Source: Paracoccaceae bacterium
Lineage (GTDB): Bacteria > Pseudomonadota > Alphaproteobacteria > Rhodobacterales > Rhodobacteraceae
DNA length: 64,000 nt
NCBI GenBank assembly: GCA_014654775.1
Contig: JACVZW010000007.1
Location: 124,001-188,000, forward strand
Direction: 5' to 3'
In this document: piece by piece, positions 54,258-63,985 of the stretch
Layout of the letters: the number at the start of each line of letters is the position of its first letter
Position numbering within the stretch: position 1 is the first letter of the stretch
The notes under the pieces: generated by a model
The model's input: only the letters and a program-made list of their open reading frames with translations
Database searches by the model: none
What the model was told of the DNA's origin: nothing
Position numbers and translations under genes: made by a program

Positions 54258-55070
54258 TCAGTCCCCCCGAAACACCGGCGTCTCCTTGGCGACAAAGGCC
54301 CGATAGGCCCGTTCGAAATCGCGGGTCTGCATGCAGATCGCCTGCGCCTGCGCCTCGGCCTCGATCGCTTGTTCCAGCCCCATGTTCCATTCCTGATTGA
54401 GCTGGGTCTTCGTCATCCCATGGGCGAAGGTCGGCCCCGCTGCCAAGGCCCGCGCAAGGTCCATCGCCGCCGCCTCCAGCGCCTCCGGGGCGTGCAGCGC
54501 GTTCCAAAAGCCCCAGCGTTCACCCTCTTCAGCCCGCATGACCCGACCGGTATAGAGGAGTTCCGCCGCCCGCCCTTGCCCGATGATCCGGGGCAGCATG
54601 GCGCAGGCCCCCATGTCGCAGCCCGCCAGCCCCACACGGGTAAACAGGAAGGCGCATTTCGCCCCCGGTGTGGCCAGCCGCAGGTCGGACGCCATCGCCA
54701 TGATCGCCCCCGCCCCCACACAGACACCATCCACCGCCGCAATCACGGGCTTGCCGCAGCCAATCATGGCCTTGACCAGGTCGCCGGTCATGCGGGTGAA
54801 GGCGAGAAGTTCCTTCATCTCCATCCCCACCAGCGGACCGATGATGTCATGCACATCGCCGCCCGAACAGAAATTCCCCCCGTTCGAGGCGATCACCGCC
54901 ACATCCACATCCGTGGCATAGGGCAGCGCGCGGAAGGTATCCCGCAACTCGGCATAGGACTCGCAGGTCAGCGGGTTCTTCCGCTCGGGCCGGTTCAGCC
55001 GGATCACGGCGACCCGGTCCACCACCTCCCACAGGAAATGTTCGGGCCGCAGCCCCGCCATCGCGCCCAT
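54258..55070 (-). CDS. Enoyl-CoA hydratase/isomerase family protein
   Basis: A 270-residue crotonase-fold protein: [26 protein letters not shown] (oxyanion loop) and [19 protein letters not shown]. Residues for hydration (Glu in the 110-140 region) are unclear. It is one of two paralogues in the cluster and may act as a hydratase or ring-cleaving hydrolase. ATG 55070 overlaps the MarR stop (TGATG); a GTG at 55073 is possible. Confidence 0.88.
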   Translation of the reverse strand: MGAMAGLRPEHFLWEVVDRVAVIRLNRPERKNPLTCESYAELRDTFRALPYATDVDVAVIASNGGNFCSGGDVHDIIGPLVGMEMKELLAFTRMTGDLVKAMIGCGKPVIAAVDGVCVGAGAIMAMASDLRLATPGAKCAFLFTRVGLAGCDMGACAMLPRIIGQGRAAELLYTGRVMRAEEGERWGFWNALHAPEALEAAAMDLARALAAGPTFAHGMTKTQLNQEWNMGLEQAIEAEAQAQAICMQTRDFERAYRAFVAKETPVFRGD

Positions 55071-55516
55071 CACGCCCCCATCCGTTTCAAGATCTCGGTC
55101 AACGCCTCCAGATCGGCCTCCGACAGCCCGGCGAACATCCGCGCCACTTCCGCCTCATGCCCCGCCGCCAGCACTTCGAATTGCTGAAACCCCGCCGCCG
55201 TCAGCGCGACAAAGACCGTGCGCCGGTCCGTCTCTGATGGCGTGCGCCGCACCAGACCATCCGTCTCCAACCGATCCACCACCGTCGTCGCATTGCCGTT
55301 CGACACCAGCAGCATCCGGCTGAGCTCGCTCATCGTCACGCCCTCGCGCCGACGATAAAGCGCGGCCATCACGTCGAACCGCGGCAGGGTCGTGCCATGC
55401 TGCACCCGCAGGAATTCGCGCAACTCGCCCTCCGCCGCGCGGGTGACGCCCAGCAGCCGGATCCACATCTTCAACCGCCGCTTCGAAAGCGCGTCTTGGG
55501 TCACGGAACCACTCAC
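55070..55516 (-). CDS. MarR-family transcriptional regulator
   Basis: A 148-residue MarR-type winged-helix protein. The wing segment is [18 protein letters not shown] and the recognition helix [21 protein letters not shown]. It is translationally coupled to the SDR gene upstream (GTGA overlap at 55513-55516) and the enoyl-CoA hydratase downstream. It likely represses this aromatic-degradation cluster in the absence of an acyl-CoA ligand, with a possible operator at 58605. Confidence 0.88.
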   Translation of the reverse strand: MSGSVTQDALSKRRLKMWIRLLGVTRAAEGELREFLRVQHGTTLPRFDVMAALYRRREGVTMSELSRMLLVSNGNATTVVDRLETDGLVRRTPSETDRRTVFVALTAAGFQQFEVLAAGHEAEVARMFAGLSEADLEALTEILKRMGA

Positions 55517-56256
55517 ACCTCGCCCCCCGAAATCACGATCCCCTGCCCGTTCACACCTGCCGCCCCGTCCGCACACAGCCACAGCGCCGCCGAGGTCACC
55601 TCGTCAGGCCGGTAAAGCCGCCCCTGAGGCGACATCCCCTCCAACGTCGCCCGCGCCTCTGCCGCCGTCCGGCCCGTCTTTTCCGAAATCACCCGGATCG
55701 ACTGCTCCGTCATCTCAGTGTCCAGAAAACCGGGGCAGATCGCATTGGCGGTCACCGACCCCTTCGCCACCTCCAGCGCCACCGACCGCACCAAGCCCAT
55801 CACCCCATGCTTGGCCGCCGCATAGGGGGCCACCTTGGCATAGCCTTTCACCCCGGCGGTCGAGGCCACGGCGATCAGCCGCCCCCAACCATCGAACTGC
55901 CGCAGCCCTTCGCGGAAGGTCAGGAAGACCCCCGTCAGGTTCACCGCAATCATCGCGTTCCACTGCGCAAGGCTCGTCTTGGCCAGAACCCCGCTGTCCG
56001 CCGCGCCCGCATTGGCGATGACCACATCCACCCGCCCCGCCTGCGCGAACAGCGCCTGAACGGAGGCCTCTTCCGTCACATCACATGGCAGCGCGCGGAT
56101 GGCCGGATGCCCCGCCGCGACGGCCTCCAGCGCCGCGACCCGCCGCCCGCAGATCACCACCTCGGCCGCGCCCGCCCGGGCAAAACCCAGCGCAAGGTCC
56201 GCCCCCGCGCCCGACCCGCCGCCGGTGACCAGAACCCGCCGCCCCGCAACACTCAT
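55513..56256 (-). CDS. SDR-family oxidoreductase
   Basis: A 247-residue short-chain dehydrogenase. [18 protein letters not shown] binds the cofactor, NAGAADSG follows, and the catalytic residues lie in [22 protein letters not shown] (Ser, Tyr, Lys). It may oxidise a 3-hydroxyacyl-CoA. ATG 56256 overlaps the monooxygenase stop (ATGA). The upstream frame to 56376 is ignored. Confidence 0.9.
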   Translation of the reverse strand: MSVAGRRVLVTGGGSGAGADLALGFARAGAAEVVICGRRVAALEAVAAGHPAIRALPCDVTEEASVQALFAQAGRVDVVIANAGAADSGVLAKTSLAQWNAMIAVNLTGVFLTFREGLRQFDGWGRLIAVASTAGVKGYAKVAPYAAAKHGVMGLVRSVALEVAKGSVTANAICPGFLDTEMTEQSIRVISEKTGRTAAEARATLEGMSPQGRLYRPDEVTSAALWLCADGAAGVNGQGIVISGGEV

Positions 56257-58538
56257 GCCCGGATCACCTCGACCGCCCTCTGTTGCAACCGCCGCAACTG
56301 GTCGCGCCCTGCCAGATAGGGCAGCGGCCAGTCCGTCGCAGCATCCCCCATCGCCACCGCCGCATGCAATGTCCAATAGGGATTGGCCAGATGCGGCCGC
56401 GCCAGACAGACCAGATCGGCCCGCCCCGCCAGCAGGATGGAATTGACGTGATCGGGTTCCGTGATATTGCCCACCGCCATCGTGGCCAGCCCCGCCTCGT
56501 TGCGGATGCGGTCCGAAAACGGCGTCTGGAACATCCGCCCATAGACGGGCCGCGCCTCGACCGAGGTCTGCCCCGCGCTGACGTCGATGATATCCGCCCC
56601 CGCGCCTGCGAACATCCGCGCGATCTGCACCGCCTCATCCGGCGTCACGCCCTCATCCCCCACCCAGTCGGTGGCCGAGATGCGCACCGACAGCGGCTTC
56701 TCCTCGCCCCAAGCCGCGCGCATTGCCCGCAGCACCTCCAAGGGCCAGCGCATCCGGTTCTCCAGCGACCCGCCATACTCATCCGTCCGCCGGTTCGACA
56801 GCGGGCTGATGAAGGACGACACCAGATAGCCATGCGCCGCGTGCAATTCGACCATGTCGAACCCCACCCGCTTCGCCATCTCCGTCGCCTTGACGAACTC
56901 CCCCGTCACCGCCTCCATATCCGCCCGCGTCATCTCGCGCGGAACGGCATTGCGCGCCGACCATGGCAGGGCCGAGGGCGCGATGATTTCCCAATTCCCC
57001 GCAGGCAAAGGCGCGTCACCATCCTCCCAACCCACCTGCGTCGAAGCCTTCCGCCCCGCATGGCCGATCTGGCAGCAGATCTTCGCCGCCGTCTCGGCAT
57101 GGACGAAATCGACCACCCGCTTCCACGCCGCCTCATGTTCTGGCGCATAAAGCCCGGGGCAGCCCGGCGTGATCCGGCCCTGCGCCGAGGTGCAGGTCAT
57201 TTCGGTATAGACCAGCCCCGCGCCGCCCTTGGCACGTTCTCCGTAATGCACCAGATGCCAGTCGGTCGGGCAGCCCTCCACCGCCTTGTACTGCGCCATC
57301 GGCGACACCACGATCCGGTTCTGCAACACCATGTCGCGCAGCCGGAAGGGCGCGAACATCGGCGCGCGGCCCTCTTGCCCACCCGCCTGCGCCTGAAACC
57401 AATCCTCCGTCCGCCGCAGCCACGCCGGATCGCGCAGGCGCAGGTTCTCATGGCTGATCCGCTGGCTGCGCGTCAGCAGCGAATAGGCGAACTGCTCCGG
57501 CGGCAGGTCCAGATAGCGCTCCACCTGCTCGAACCATTCCAGACTGTTCCGCGCTGCCGATTGCAGGCGCAGCACCTCCACCCGCCGCTCGTCCTGATAG
57601 CGGGCAAAGGCCGCCTCCAGCGTCGGCTCCGAATGCAGATACTCGGCCAGCGCAATCGCGCTGTCGAAAGCCAGCCGCGTGCCCGACCCGATGGAGAAAT
57701 GCCCCGTCGCCGCCGCATCCCCCATCAGGACGACATTCTCATGATACCACGTCCCGCAGATGACCCGGGGGAAGTTCATCCACACCGCCGACCCGCGCAG
57801 ATGCGCGGCATTCGACATCAGATCATGCCCGCCCAGATGCGCGGCAAAGATCTTCCGGCAGGTTTCCACCGTGTCTTCCTTGGACATCTCGGCAAAGCCC
57901 CAAGCGTCCCATGTCTCCTGCGCGCATTCCACGATGAAGGTCGCGGTCTTGTCGTCGAACTGGTAGGCATGGGCCCAGACCCAGCCATGCGCCGTCTTCT
58001 CGAAGATGAATGTGAAGGCATCATCGAACTTCTGATGCGTGCCCAGCCAAACGAACTTGCACAGACGCATGTCGATATCGGGCTGGAACACCGTCTCATA
58101 TTCCCGCCGAACGGCCGAGTTGATCCCGTCCGAGGCAACGACGATGTCATACTCCGTCCGGTATTCCTCCGCCGTCTTGAACTCCGTCTCAAAGCGCAGA
58201 TCGACACCCAATTCGCGCGCCCGCGCCTGCAGCAGGATCAGCATCTGTTTCCTGCCGATCCCGGCAAAACCATGCCCGCCCGACACGGTGCGCACCCCGT
58301 CATGCACCACGGCGATGTCGTCCCAATAGGCAAAGTGGTCCCGGATCGCCTGCGTCGAAACAGGATCGTTCCGCGCCATCCGCCCCAGCGCATCATCCGA
58401 CAGAACCACGCCCCAACCAAAGGTGTCGTTGGCGCGGTTCCGCTCCAGCACCGTCACCTCGTGCCCCGGATCGCGCAGCTTCATCGAGATGGCGAAATAG
58501 AGTCCGGCAGGGCCACCCCCGAGGCAGAGAATCTTCAT
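56253..58538 (-). CDS. Bifunctional anthraniloyl/salicylyl-CoA monooxygenase-reductase
   Basis: A 761-residue fusion. The N-terminal flavin monooxygenase ([18 protein letters not shown], about 4-22; [20 protein letters not shown]) and the C-terminal OYE-family reductase (about 395-761, [47 protein letters not shown]) match 2-aminobenzoyl-CoA monooxygenase/reductase. That enzyme both hydroxylates and dearomatises the ring of anthraniloyl-CoA. It heads the minus-strand operon; its ATG has AGGGGAT upstream. Salicylyl-CoA is an alternative substrate. The CoA ligase is not in the window. Confidence 0.88.
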   Translation of the reverse strand: MKILCLGGGPAGLYFAISMKLRDPGHEVTVLERNRANDTFGWGVVLSDDALGRMARNDPVSTQAIRDHFAYWDDIAVVHDGVRTVSGGHGFAGIGRKQMLILLQARARELGVDLRFETEFKTAEEYRTEYDIVVASDGINSAVRREYETVFQPDIDMRLCKFVWLGTHQKFDDAFTFIFEKTAHGWVWAHAYQFDDKTATFIVECAQETWDAWGFAEMSKEDTVETCRKIFAAHLGGHDLMSNAAHLRGSAVWMNFPRVICGTWYHENVVLMGDAAATGHFSIGSGTRLAFDSAIALAEYLHSEPTLEAAFARYQDERRVEVLRLQSAARNSLEWFEQVERYLDLPPEQFAYSLLTRSQRISHENLRLRDPAWLRRTEDWFQAQAGGQEGRAPMFAPFRLRDMVLQNRIVVSPMAQYKAVEGCPTDWHLVHYGERAKGGAGLVYTEMTCTSAQGRITPGCPGLYAPEHEAAWKRVVDFVHAETAAKICCQIGHAGRKASTQVGWEDGDAPLPAGNWEIIAPSALPWSARNAVPREMTRADMEAVTGEFVKATEMAKRVGFDMVELHAAHGYLVSSFISPLSNRRTDEYGGSLENRMRWPLEVLRAMRAAWGEEKPLSVRISATDWVGDEGVTPDEAVQIARMFAGAGADIIDVSAGQTSVEARPVYGRMFQTPFSDRIRNEAGLATMAVGNITEPDHVNSILLAGRADLVCLARPHLANPYWTLHAAVAMGDAATDWPLPYLAGRDQLRRLQQRAVEVIRA

Positions 58539-58604
58539 CGACCGTCATCCCCTATCCGGCGCGACACGCGCCCTTCGGCGGAAGGCTGGCACTCCCTCGC
58601 AACA

Positions 58605-58635
58605 ATTTCAAGTTTGAAATTTTCGGACTTGAAAT
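58605..58635. promoter_or_regulatory. Candidate operator with three TTGAAAT half-sites
   Basis: ATTTCAA/TTGAAAT around GT (58605-58620) is followed by a further ACTTGAAAT (58627-58635), which pairs with ATTTCAAGT. It lies in the 124-base divergent region between the monooxygenase and enoyl-CoA hydratase genes, a natural place for the MarR operator. Confidence 0.5.
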
Positions 58636-58662
58636 TTTTTCCCCTCCCGCGAAGATGGCCCC

Positions 58663-59430
58663 ATGGATCTCTTGACCGACCGCTTCGATGGATGGGTGCG
58701 GCTGACCCTGAACCGCCCCGCGCAGAAGAACGCGCTGAACACCGCGCTTCTGGGCGCGCTTGCGGCTGCGCTGTCCGACATCGCCGCCGATCCCGCCATC
58801 CGCGCCGTGGTGCTCATGGGGGCGGAGGGTAATTTCGCCGCTGGGGCCGATATCACCGAGATTGAGGGGAAGACCACCGCCCAAGGCGCGACTGACCCGC
58901 GCAAGGCCCATTGGGCCGCCATCCGCGCCTTTCCCAAACCGCTGATCGCCGCTGTGGACGGTTTCGCCCTTGGCGGGGGCTTCGAACTGGCGCTGATGGC
59001 CGACCTGATGATCCTGTCGCCACGGGCGCGGCTTGGCCTGCCCGAAACCAACCTAGGCCTCATCCCCGGTGCCGGGGGCGGGCAGCGCCTGATGGCGCTG
59101 GCGGGCCGGGCGCGAGCGATGCGGATGGTCCTCACGGGCGAGGTGATCGATGCCCGCACCGCCCATGACTGGGGCATCGCGTCTTACCTGATCCTTGACG
59201 AAGCGCCCGCTGCGTGCCCACAGTTTGCTGCACAACTTGCGGCACAACTCGCGGCACGGGCGCCGCTGGCCCTGATGGCCGCCAAATCCGCGCTGATTGC
59301 AGGCGAAGACCGCGCCCTCGCCTTGGCCGAAGAACGCCAAGCCTTTGAAAGGCTTCTTGATTCCGAAGATAAGGCCATCGGTATCACCGCCTTCCGGGCC
59401 CGCACAAAACCGGAGTTCAGGGGAAAATGA
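58663..59430 (+). CDS. Enoyl-CoA hydratase
   Basis: A 255-residue crotonase. VRLTLNRPAQKNALN, NFAAGADITEIEGKT (oxyanion loop), FALGGGFELALMAD and LPETNLGLIPGAGGGQRL are typical of hydratases with both catalytic Glu residues. It starts the plus-strand operon that overlaps the 3-hydroxyacyl-CoA dehydrogenase by 4 bases. It probably hydrates the ring-opened enoyl-CoA. Confidence 0.93.
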   Translation: MDLLTDRFDGWVRLTLNRPAQKNALNTALLGALAAALSDIAADPAIRAVVLMGAEGNFAAGADITEIEGKTTAQGATDPRKAHWAAIRAFPKPLIAAVDGFALGGGFELALMADLMILSPRARLGLPETNLGLIPGAGGGQRLMALAGRARAMRMVLTGEVIDARTAHDWGIASYLILDEAPAACPQFAAQLAAQLAARAPLALMAAKSALIAGEDRALALAEERQAFERLLDSEDKAIGITAFRARTKPEFRGK

Positions 59431-60539
59431 CCATAGGGATCATAGGCTTGGGTGCCATGGGCCTTGGCATCGCGCAGGTCTTCGCGCAGGCCGGACAGAC
59501 CGTCCGCGCCACCGATGCCAACCCGGAAACCCGCGCCACGGCCCCCGCCCGGCTGGCCGATGCCCTTCAGTCCCGCGTGGCCAAGGGCGCCATGACCGAA
59601 GCCGAAAAAACCGCGATCCTGCAACGGCTTGTGATCCTTGAGCGGGTCGAGGACATCCCCCCCACCCATCTGGTGATCGAGGCGGTGGTGGAACGGCTGG
59701 AGGTGAAGCGTCAGGTCTTTTCCCTTCTGGAACAGGGTCTTGCCCCCGATGCGGTGCTGGCGACCAACACCTCGTCCCTCTCTGTCGCGGCCATCGCCGA
59801 AGGCCTCCATCGCCCGGAGCGGCTGGTCGGTTTACACTTCTTCAACCCGGCCCCGGTAATGCGTCTGGTGGAACTGATCCCCCATGCCGGAACCGCCCCA
59901 GATGCCCTGACCATCGCCCGCCACTTGACCGAAGCCGCCGGGAAAACCGTCATCCCATGCGCCGACCGCCCCGGTTTCATCGTAAACCGCTGCGCCCGCC
60001 CCTTTTACGGCGAGGCGCTGGCGATGCTGGAAGAAGGGCGCAGCCCGGGCGAGATCGACGCCGCGATGATGGCGGCGGGCTATCGCCTCGGCCCCTTCGC
60101 GCTGATCGATCTGATCGGGGCCGACATCAACCTTGCCGCCACCGAAGGCCTGTCCGCCGCGATGGACGGGCATCCGCGCTATCACGTCTTTGGCGCGCTG
60201 AAACGGCAGGTTGCAAGCGGGCATATCGGTCGTAAGTCATTGAAAGGTTTCATATTTCCGGACAGCCCGCCACCCCCGCCCGATGATGCCGAAGCCATCG
60301 CCCTGCGCATCGAAGCCACGCTGGTGAACGAGGCGGCCTGGCTTCTGTCCGAAGGCGGCAGCACCGAAAGCGGGATCGACACGGCCCTCAAGCTCGGCCT
60401 CAACTTCCCGCGCGGCCCCTTTGAATGCCTTGCCCGCCACGGCCGCGCGACGATCCTGCAAACCATTGCAAAGCTTGCAGAAAACGCGCCCCCTCACCTG
60501 CAGACCCGATACACACCTGCGCCCGGATTGGCCCCATGA
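59427..60539 (+). CDS. 3-hydroxyacyl-CoA dehydrogenase
   Basis: A 370-residue NAD-dependent enzyme. GIIGLGAMGLGIAQVFAQAG binds NAD, ATNTSSLSV and GLHFFNPAPVMRLVELIPH carry the catalytic His, and GFIVNRCARPFYGEA begins the C-terminal dimerisation domains. It oxidises 3-hydroxyacyl-CoA in the beta-oxidation steps after ring cleavage (PaaH-like). It overlaps the upstream hydratase and downstream thiolase by 4 bases each (ATGA). Confidence 0.93.
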   Translation: MTIGIIGLGAMGLGIAQVFAQAGQTVRATDANPETRATAPARLADALQSRVAKGAMTEAEKTAILQRLVILERVEDIPPTHLVIEAVVERLEVKRQVFSLLEQGLAPDAVLATNTSSLSVAAIAEGLHRPERLVGLHFFNPAPVMRLVELIPHAGTAPDALTIARHLTEAAGKTVIPCADRPGFIVNRCARPFYGEALAMLEEGRSPGEIDAAMMAAGYRLGPFALIDLIGADINLAATEGLSAAMDGHPRYHVFGALKRQVASGHIGRKSLKGFIFPDSPPPPPDDAEAIALRIEATLVNEAAWLLSEGGSTESGIDTALKLGLNFPRGPFECLARHGRATILQTIAKLAENAPPHLQTRYTPAPGLAP

Positions 60540-61711
60540 CCGATGTCTTCCTCTGCGCCCATCGCCGCACCCCCATCGGCCGCCACGGCGGCGCGCTCGC
60601 CCTGGTCCGCCCTGACGACATGGCCGCCCATGTGATCGATGGCCTACTGGACCTGCATCCCGATCTGGCGGTGGACGAGGTCATCCTCGGCTGCGCCAAT
60701 CAGGCGGGCGAGGACAACCGCAACATCGCCCGCATGGCCGTCCTGCTGTCGCGCCTGCCCGAAACCGTGCCCGCGCTGACCGTGAACCGCCTCTGCGCCA
60801 GCGGACTCGACGCCGTGATCGCGGGCGCGCGGGCCATCCGCGACGGGGCGGATGTGGTGATCGCAGGCGGTGTGGAAAGCATGACCCGCGCGCCTTTCGT
60901 CTTGGCAAAGGCCGAGACGGCCTTCTCCCGGCAGACGGAAATCCACGACACAACAATAGGTTGGCGCTTCATCAACGACCGGATCGCCCGCGCCTACGGC
61001 ACCGACTCGATGCCCGAGACGGCCGAGACGGTGGCCGCCGAACAGGGCATCTCCCGCGCCGATCAGGACGCCTTCGCCCTGCGCTCGCAGTCCCGTTACG
61101 GCGCCGACTGGCATGCGGCGGACATCCTCCCCGTCACGATCCCCGGGCGCAAGGGCGACACGGTGGTCACGCAGGACGAACATCCCCGCCCGACCACGGC
61201 CGAGAAACTCGCCGCCCTCCCCACCCCGTTCCGCAGCGGGGGCACGGTCACCGCTGGCAATGCGGCGGGGATCAATGACGGGGCCTCAGCCTTGATCCTT
61301 GCCTCAGGCGCGGGGGTCAGACAGCACGGCCTCACCCCCCTCGCCCGCATCGGTGCGGCAGCCTCGGCAGGCGTCGCGCCGCGCATCATGGGCCTTGGGC
61401 CCGTCGCCGCTGCTGCTCGGCTCGCGGCCCGAACAGGGCGGGTTCCGGCGGACTGCGACATCATTGAACTCAACGAAGCCTTCGCCGCGCAGGTGCTGGC
61501 CTGCCTGCGCGTCTGGGGCATCGCCGACGACGCGCCCCATGTGAACGCACATGGCGGCGGGATCAGCATGGGTCATCCGCTGGGCATGTCCGGCGCACGC
61601 ATCGCGGGGACGGCGGCGCGGCGGCTGGCCGAAGGCGGTGGGCAATCGGCGCTTGTCACGCTTTGTGTGGGCGTGGGGCAAGGCGTGGCGTTGGAACTTC
61701 TCGCCCCTTAG
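60536..61711 (+). CDS. Thiolase (acetyl-CoA acetyltransferase family)
   Basis: A 391-residue thiolase that cleaves 3-ketoacyl-CoA. The acyl-binding Cys is in TVNRLCASGLDAVIAGA; ELNEAFAAQ and the HGGGISMGHPLGMSGAR and LCVGVGQG motifs complete the active site. The sequence resembles beta-ketoadipyl-CoA thiolases (PcaF/PaaJ). It ends the plus-strand operon. ATG 60536 overlaps the upstream stop; the frame from 60425 lies in the preceding gene. Confidence 0.93.
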   Translation: MTDVFLCAHRRTPIGRHGGALALVRPDDMAAHVIDGLLDLHPDLAVDEVILGCANQAGEDNRNIARMAVLLSRLPETVPALTVNRLCASGLDAVIAGARAIRDGADVVIAGGVESMTRAPFVLAKAETAFSRQTEIHDTTIGWRFINDRIARAYGTDSMPETAETVAAEQGISRADQDAFALRSQSRYGADWHAADILPVTIPGRKGDTVVTQDEHPRPTTAEKLAALPTPFRSGGTVTAGNAAGINDGASALILASGAGVRQHGLTPLARIGAAASAGVAPRIMGLGPVAAAARLAARTGRVPADCDIIELNEAFAAQVLACLRVWGIADDAPHVNAHGGGISMGHPLGMSGARIAGTAARRLAEGGGQSALVTLCVGVGQGVALELLAP

Positions 61712-61720
61712 GATGGGCCA

Positions 61721-62275
61721 TCAGCCCCGGCGGTGGGTCGCGGCGACGCGCGCGATTTCCTCATAGATCCCCGACAGAAGGTTCAGCGTCCGCGTCGCCT
61801 CGGCCAGACGGTCGCTAAACCCCGGGACATTCGCCACCGCCTGAATCAGCAGCCGCCGCCGCACCGCGCCGTAATCGTCGGTCACCCGCCGCCCTTCCTC
61901 TGTCACCTCATAGGTCACGCCCGAACGCCCCGCGCCCTTGCGCAGGACCAGACCCGCGCCAAGCAGTTTGCGCAGGGAATACTGGATGTTCGGCACGTCG
62001 TCGCGATTGGTCAGCCGGGCGAGATCCTTGATCGTCTTGGGCCGATCATTCATGCGGATGATGTGCAGCAGCGCGTTCTCCGGCCCCGTGGCCGCCAGAT
62101 CGCAGACCGAAGCAAGGCATTCCGACTGCCAGCGACCGAATCCCTCGAAGGTGCGCATCAGGGCGAATTCAAGCTCGGTCGTGTCCACCTCAACGGGACC
62201 CTCGGCCAAATGCCAGTGCCAGTCGAGGCCGCGCGTCACACCATCGTTTTGAGTTTGAACATTTTTCCTGGCCAT
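61721..62275 (-). CDS. MarR-like winged-helix regulator
   Basis: A 184-residue protein with a winged helix in the middle (TIKDLARLTNRDDVPNIQYSLRKLLGAGLVLRKGAGRSGVTYEVT, about 78-124). Flanking helices make it longer than a typical MarR. It converges on the thiolase with a 9-base gap and is divergent from the flavin monooxygenase gene, so it probably controls that gene and perhaps itself. The ligand is unknown. Confidence 0.8.
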   Translation of the reverse strand: MARKNVQTQNDGVTRGLDWHWHLAEGPVEVDTTELEFALMRTFEGFGRWQSECLASVCDLAATGPENALLHIIRMNDRPKTIKDLARLTNRDDVPNIQYSLRKLLGAGLVLRKGAGRSGVTYEVTEEGRRVTDDYGAVRRRLLIQAVANVPGFSDRLAEATRTLNLLSGIYEEIARVAATHRRG

Positions 62276-62319
62276 CGCCTTTATCCCCTTCCGGCCCTGA
62301 CCATCACCGCAGCGGACCG

Positions 62320-62355
62320 TTGACGCAATTGGAATTTACGATAGACTTTCAACTA
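62320..62355 (+). promoter_or_regulatory. Promoter and possible operator of the flavin monooxygenase gene
   Basis: TTGACG (62320-62325) and TAGACT (62342-62347) are spaced by 16 bases. The palindromic ATAG-N8-CTAT (62341-62356) overlaps the -10, a likely place for the divergent regulator. Confidence 0.45.
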
Positions 62356-62391
62356 TAAAATACCACCAAAACTCCAACAGGGACATCCGAC

Positions 62392-63483
62392 ATGCCGCAA
62401 CACCCGATGCTCTCGGGCGATCATTTTCGCCTTGGCACCTTTTCCACCAACTGCTCGTCTGGGATGACCCCAACGAAGGCGCCCGAACGGTGGAACAACT
62501 CTTGGGACAACAACCTGAAACTGGCCCAGATGCTGGATGAGGCGGGGATCGACTTCATGCTGCCCATCGCGCGGTGGATCGGTTACGGCGGCGAGACGGA
62601 TTTCCACGGCGGCGTGCTTGAGACGATGACATGGGCGGCAGGTCTGTTGGCCGCGACGAAGAACATCGCCGTCTTCGCCACCATCCACACCGCGGCCAAC
62701 CATCCCGTCGTCGTGGCCAAACAGATGGCCACCATCGACCAGATCGGCCATGGCCGCGCGGGGCTGAACGTCGTGGCAGGCTGGAACAAACCTGAATACG
62801 AAGCCTTGGGCCTGACCCTGCCCGATGATCACGAAACCCGCTACGCCTATGCGCAGGAATGGTTCGATCTTGTCCGCAAGCTTTGGACGTCGGACGATCA
62901 TTTCGACTGGGACGGCACCTATTTCAAGGCCAAGCGCGTGAAGGGCGACCCCAAGCCGATCCGCGGATCGGTCCCGATCATCAATGCCGCAGGCAGCCCG
63001 CAGGGCCGCGGCTTCGCCACAGACAATGCGAATTTCCTGTTCACCCCCGCCATCGACCTTGACCGATCGAAGGCCGAGATCGCGGATCTGAAGGCACAGG
63101 CAAGGGCCAAGGGGCGCGAGGTGAACGTGCTGACCTTCTCCCACGTCATCTGCCGCCCGACCGAGGCCGAGGCGCAGGCCTTCGCCGATTACACCGCCGT
63201 GCAGAATGCGGATACCGACGCGGTGGACAATCTGGTGCGGCTGCAATTCGCCCATGCTCACAGCTTCCCCCATGACCTCTTGGCGCAGATCAAGCACCTC
63301 TTCGCGCTGGGGCATGGCGGATTTCCCCTGATCGGGACGCCCGATCAAGTGGCGGAAGGAATCCTGAAACTGCATGCGACCGGCTTTGCGGGAACCACGC
63401 TTTCCTTTGTCGACTACGTGGAGGAATTCCCCTACTTCCGCGATACGGTTCTGCCGAAGCTTGCCGCAGCAGGGATCAGGTAA
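62392..63483 (+). CDS. LLM-class flavin-dependent monooxygenase
   Basis: A 363-residue bacterial-luciferase-type monooxygenase, close in layout to RutA and SsuD (FSTNCSSGM, MLPIARWIGYGG, VFATIHTA, GLNVVAGWNKPEYE, AAGSPQGR). These use FMNH2 and oxygen. The paired flavin reductase follows 10 bases downstream, a two-component system. Substrate unknown; the neighbouring aromatic-CoA cluster or a pyrimidine-like compound are options. Confidence 0.88.
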   Translation: MPQHPMLSGDHFRLGTFSTNCSSGMTPTKAPERWNNSWDNNLKLAQMLDEAGIDFMLPIARWIGYGGETDFHGGVLETMTWAAGLLAATKNIAVFATIHTAANHPVVVAKQMATIDQIGHGRAGLNVVAGWNKPEYEALGLTLPDDHETRYAYAQEWFDLVRKLWTSDDHFDWDGTYFKAKRVKGDPKPIRGSVPIINAAGSPQGRGFATDNANFLFTPAIDLDRSKAEIADLKAQARAKGREVNVLTFSHVICRPTEAEAQAFADYTAVQNADTDAVDNLVRLQFAHAHSFPHDLLAQIKHLFALGHGGFPLIGTPDQVAEGILKLHATGFAGTTLSFVDYVEEFPYFRDTVLPKLAAAGIR

Positions 63484-63493
63484 GGGGTTGACC

Positions 63494-63985
63494 ATGGCCG
63501 AAGAACCGACCGGGAAGGGCTTTCGCGACGCGATGCGCGCCTTCGTGGGCAATTGCAGCGTCATCACCGTGGGCGACGGCGAGGAAGCCTCGGGCCTTGT
63601 CGTGACTTCGGCCATTTCGTTGTCGGCGGACCCGCCGCTTCTTCTGGCCTGCGTGAACCGCACCGCCTCCAGCCATCCTCTTTTGGTGAAGTATGGCCGG
63701 TTCGGTTGGTCCTCGCTCGGGGCGGCGCATCAGGCCGTGGCAGAGCGGTTCTCGGGCTTCGGCGGGGTGAAGGGGGCGGCGCGCTATGAGGGGGCAGACT
63801 GGGAAACCGCCGTCACCGGCGCGCGGCTTCTGAAGGGCGCCCCGGCTGCCTTCGACTGCACGGTGGAGGAGATGATCGACCGCGCCACCCACTCGATCCT
63901 AATCGGCCGGGTGCGGGCCATCCGCACCACGCCCGATGCGGGCGCGCTGATCTACTGGAACGGCGGCTATCGCAGCCTGACGTGA
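63494..63985 (+). CDS. Flavin reductase (FMN) family protein
   Basis: A 163-residue Flavin_Reduct-domain protein (FRDAMRAFVGNCSVITVGDG, SGLVVTSAISLSADPPLLLACVNRTASSHPLL). It supplies reduced FMN to the monooxygenase encoded just upstream. The start at ATG 63494 has GGGGTTGACC; upstream in-frame codons belong to the preceding gene. The frame closes 15 bases before the window end. Confidence 0.9.
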   Translation: MAEEPTGKGFRDAMRAFVGNCSVITVGDGEEASGLVVTSAISLSADPPLLLACVNRTASSHPLLVKYGRFGWSSLGAAHQAVAERFSGFGGVKGAARYEGADWETAVTGARLLKGAPAAFDCTVEEMIDRATHSILIGRVRAIRTTPDAGALIYWNGGYRSLT

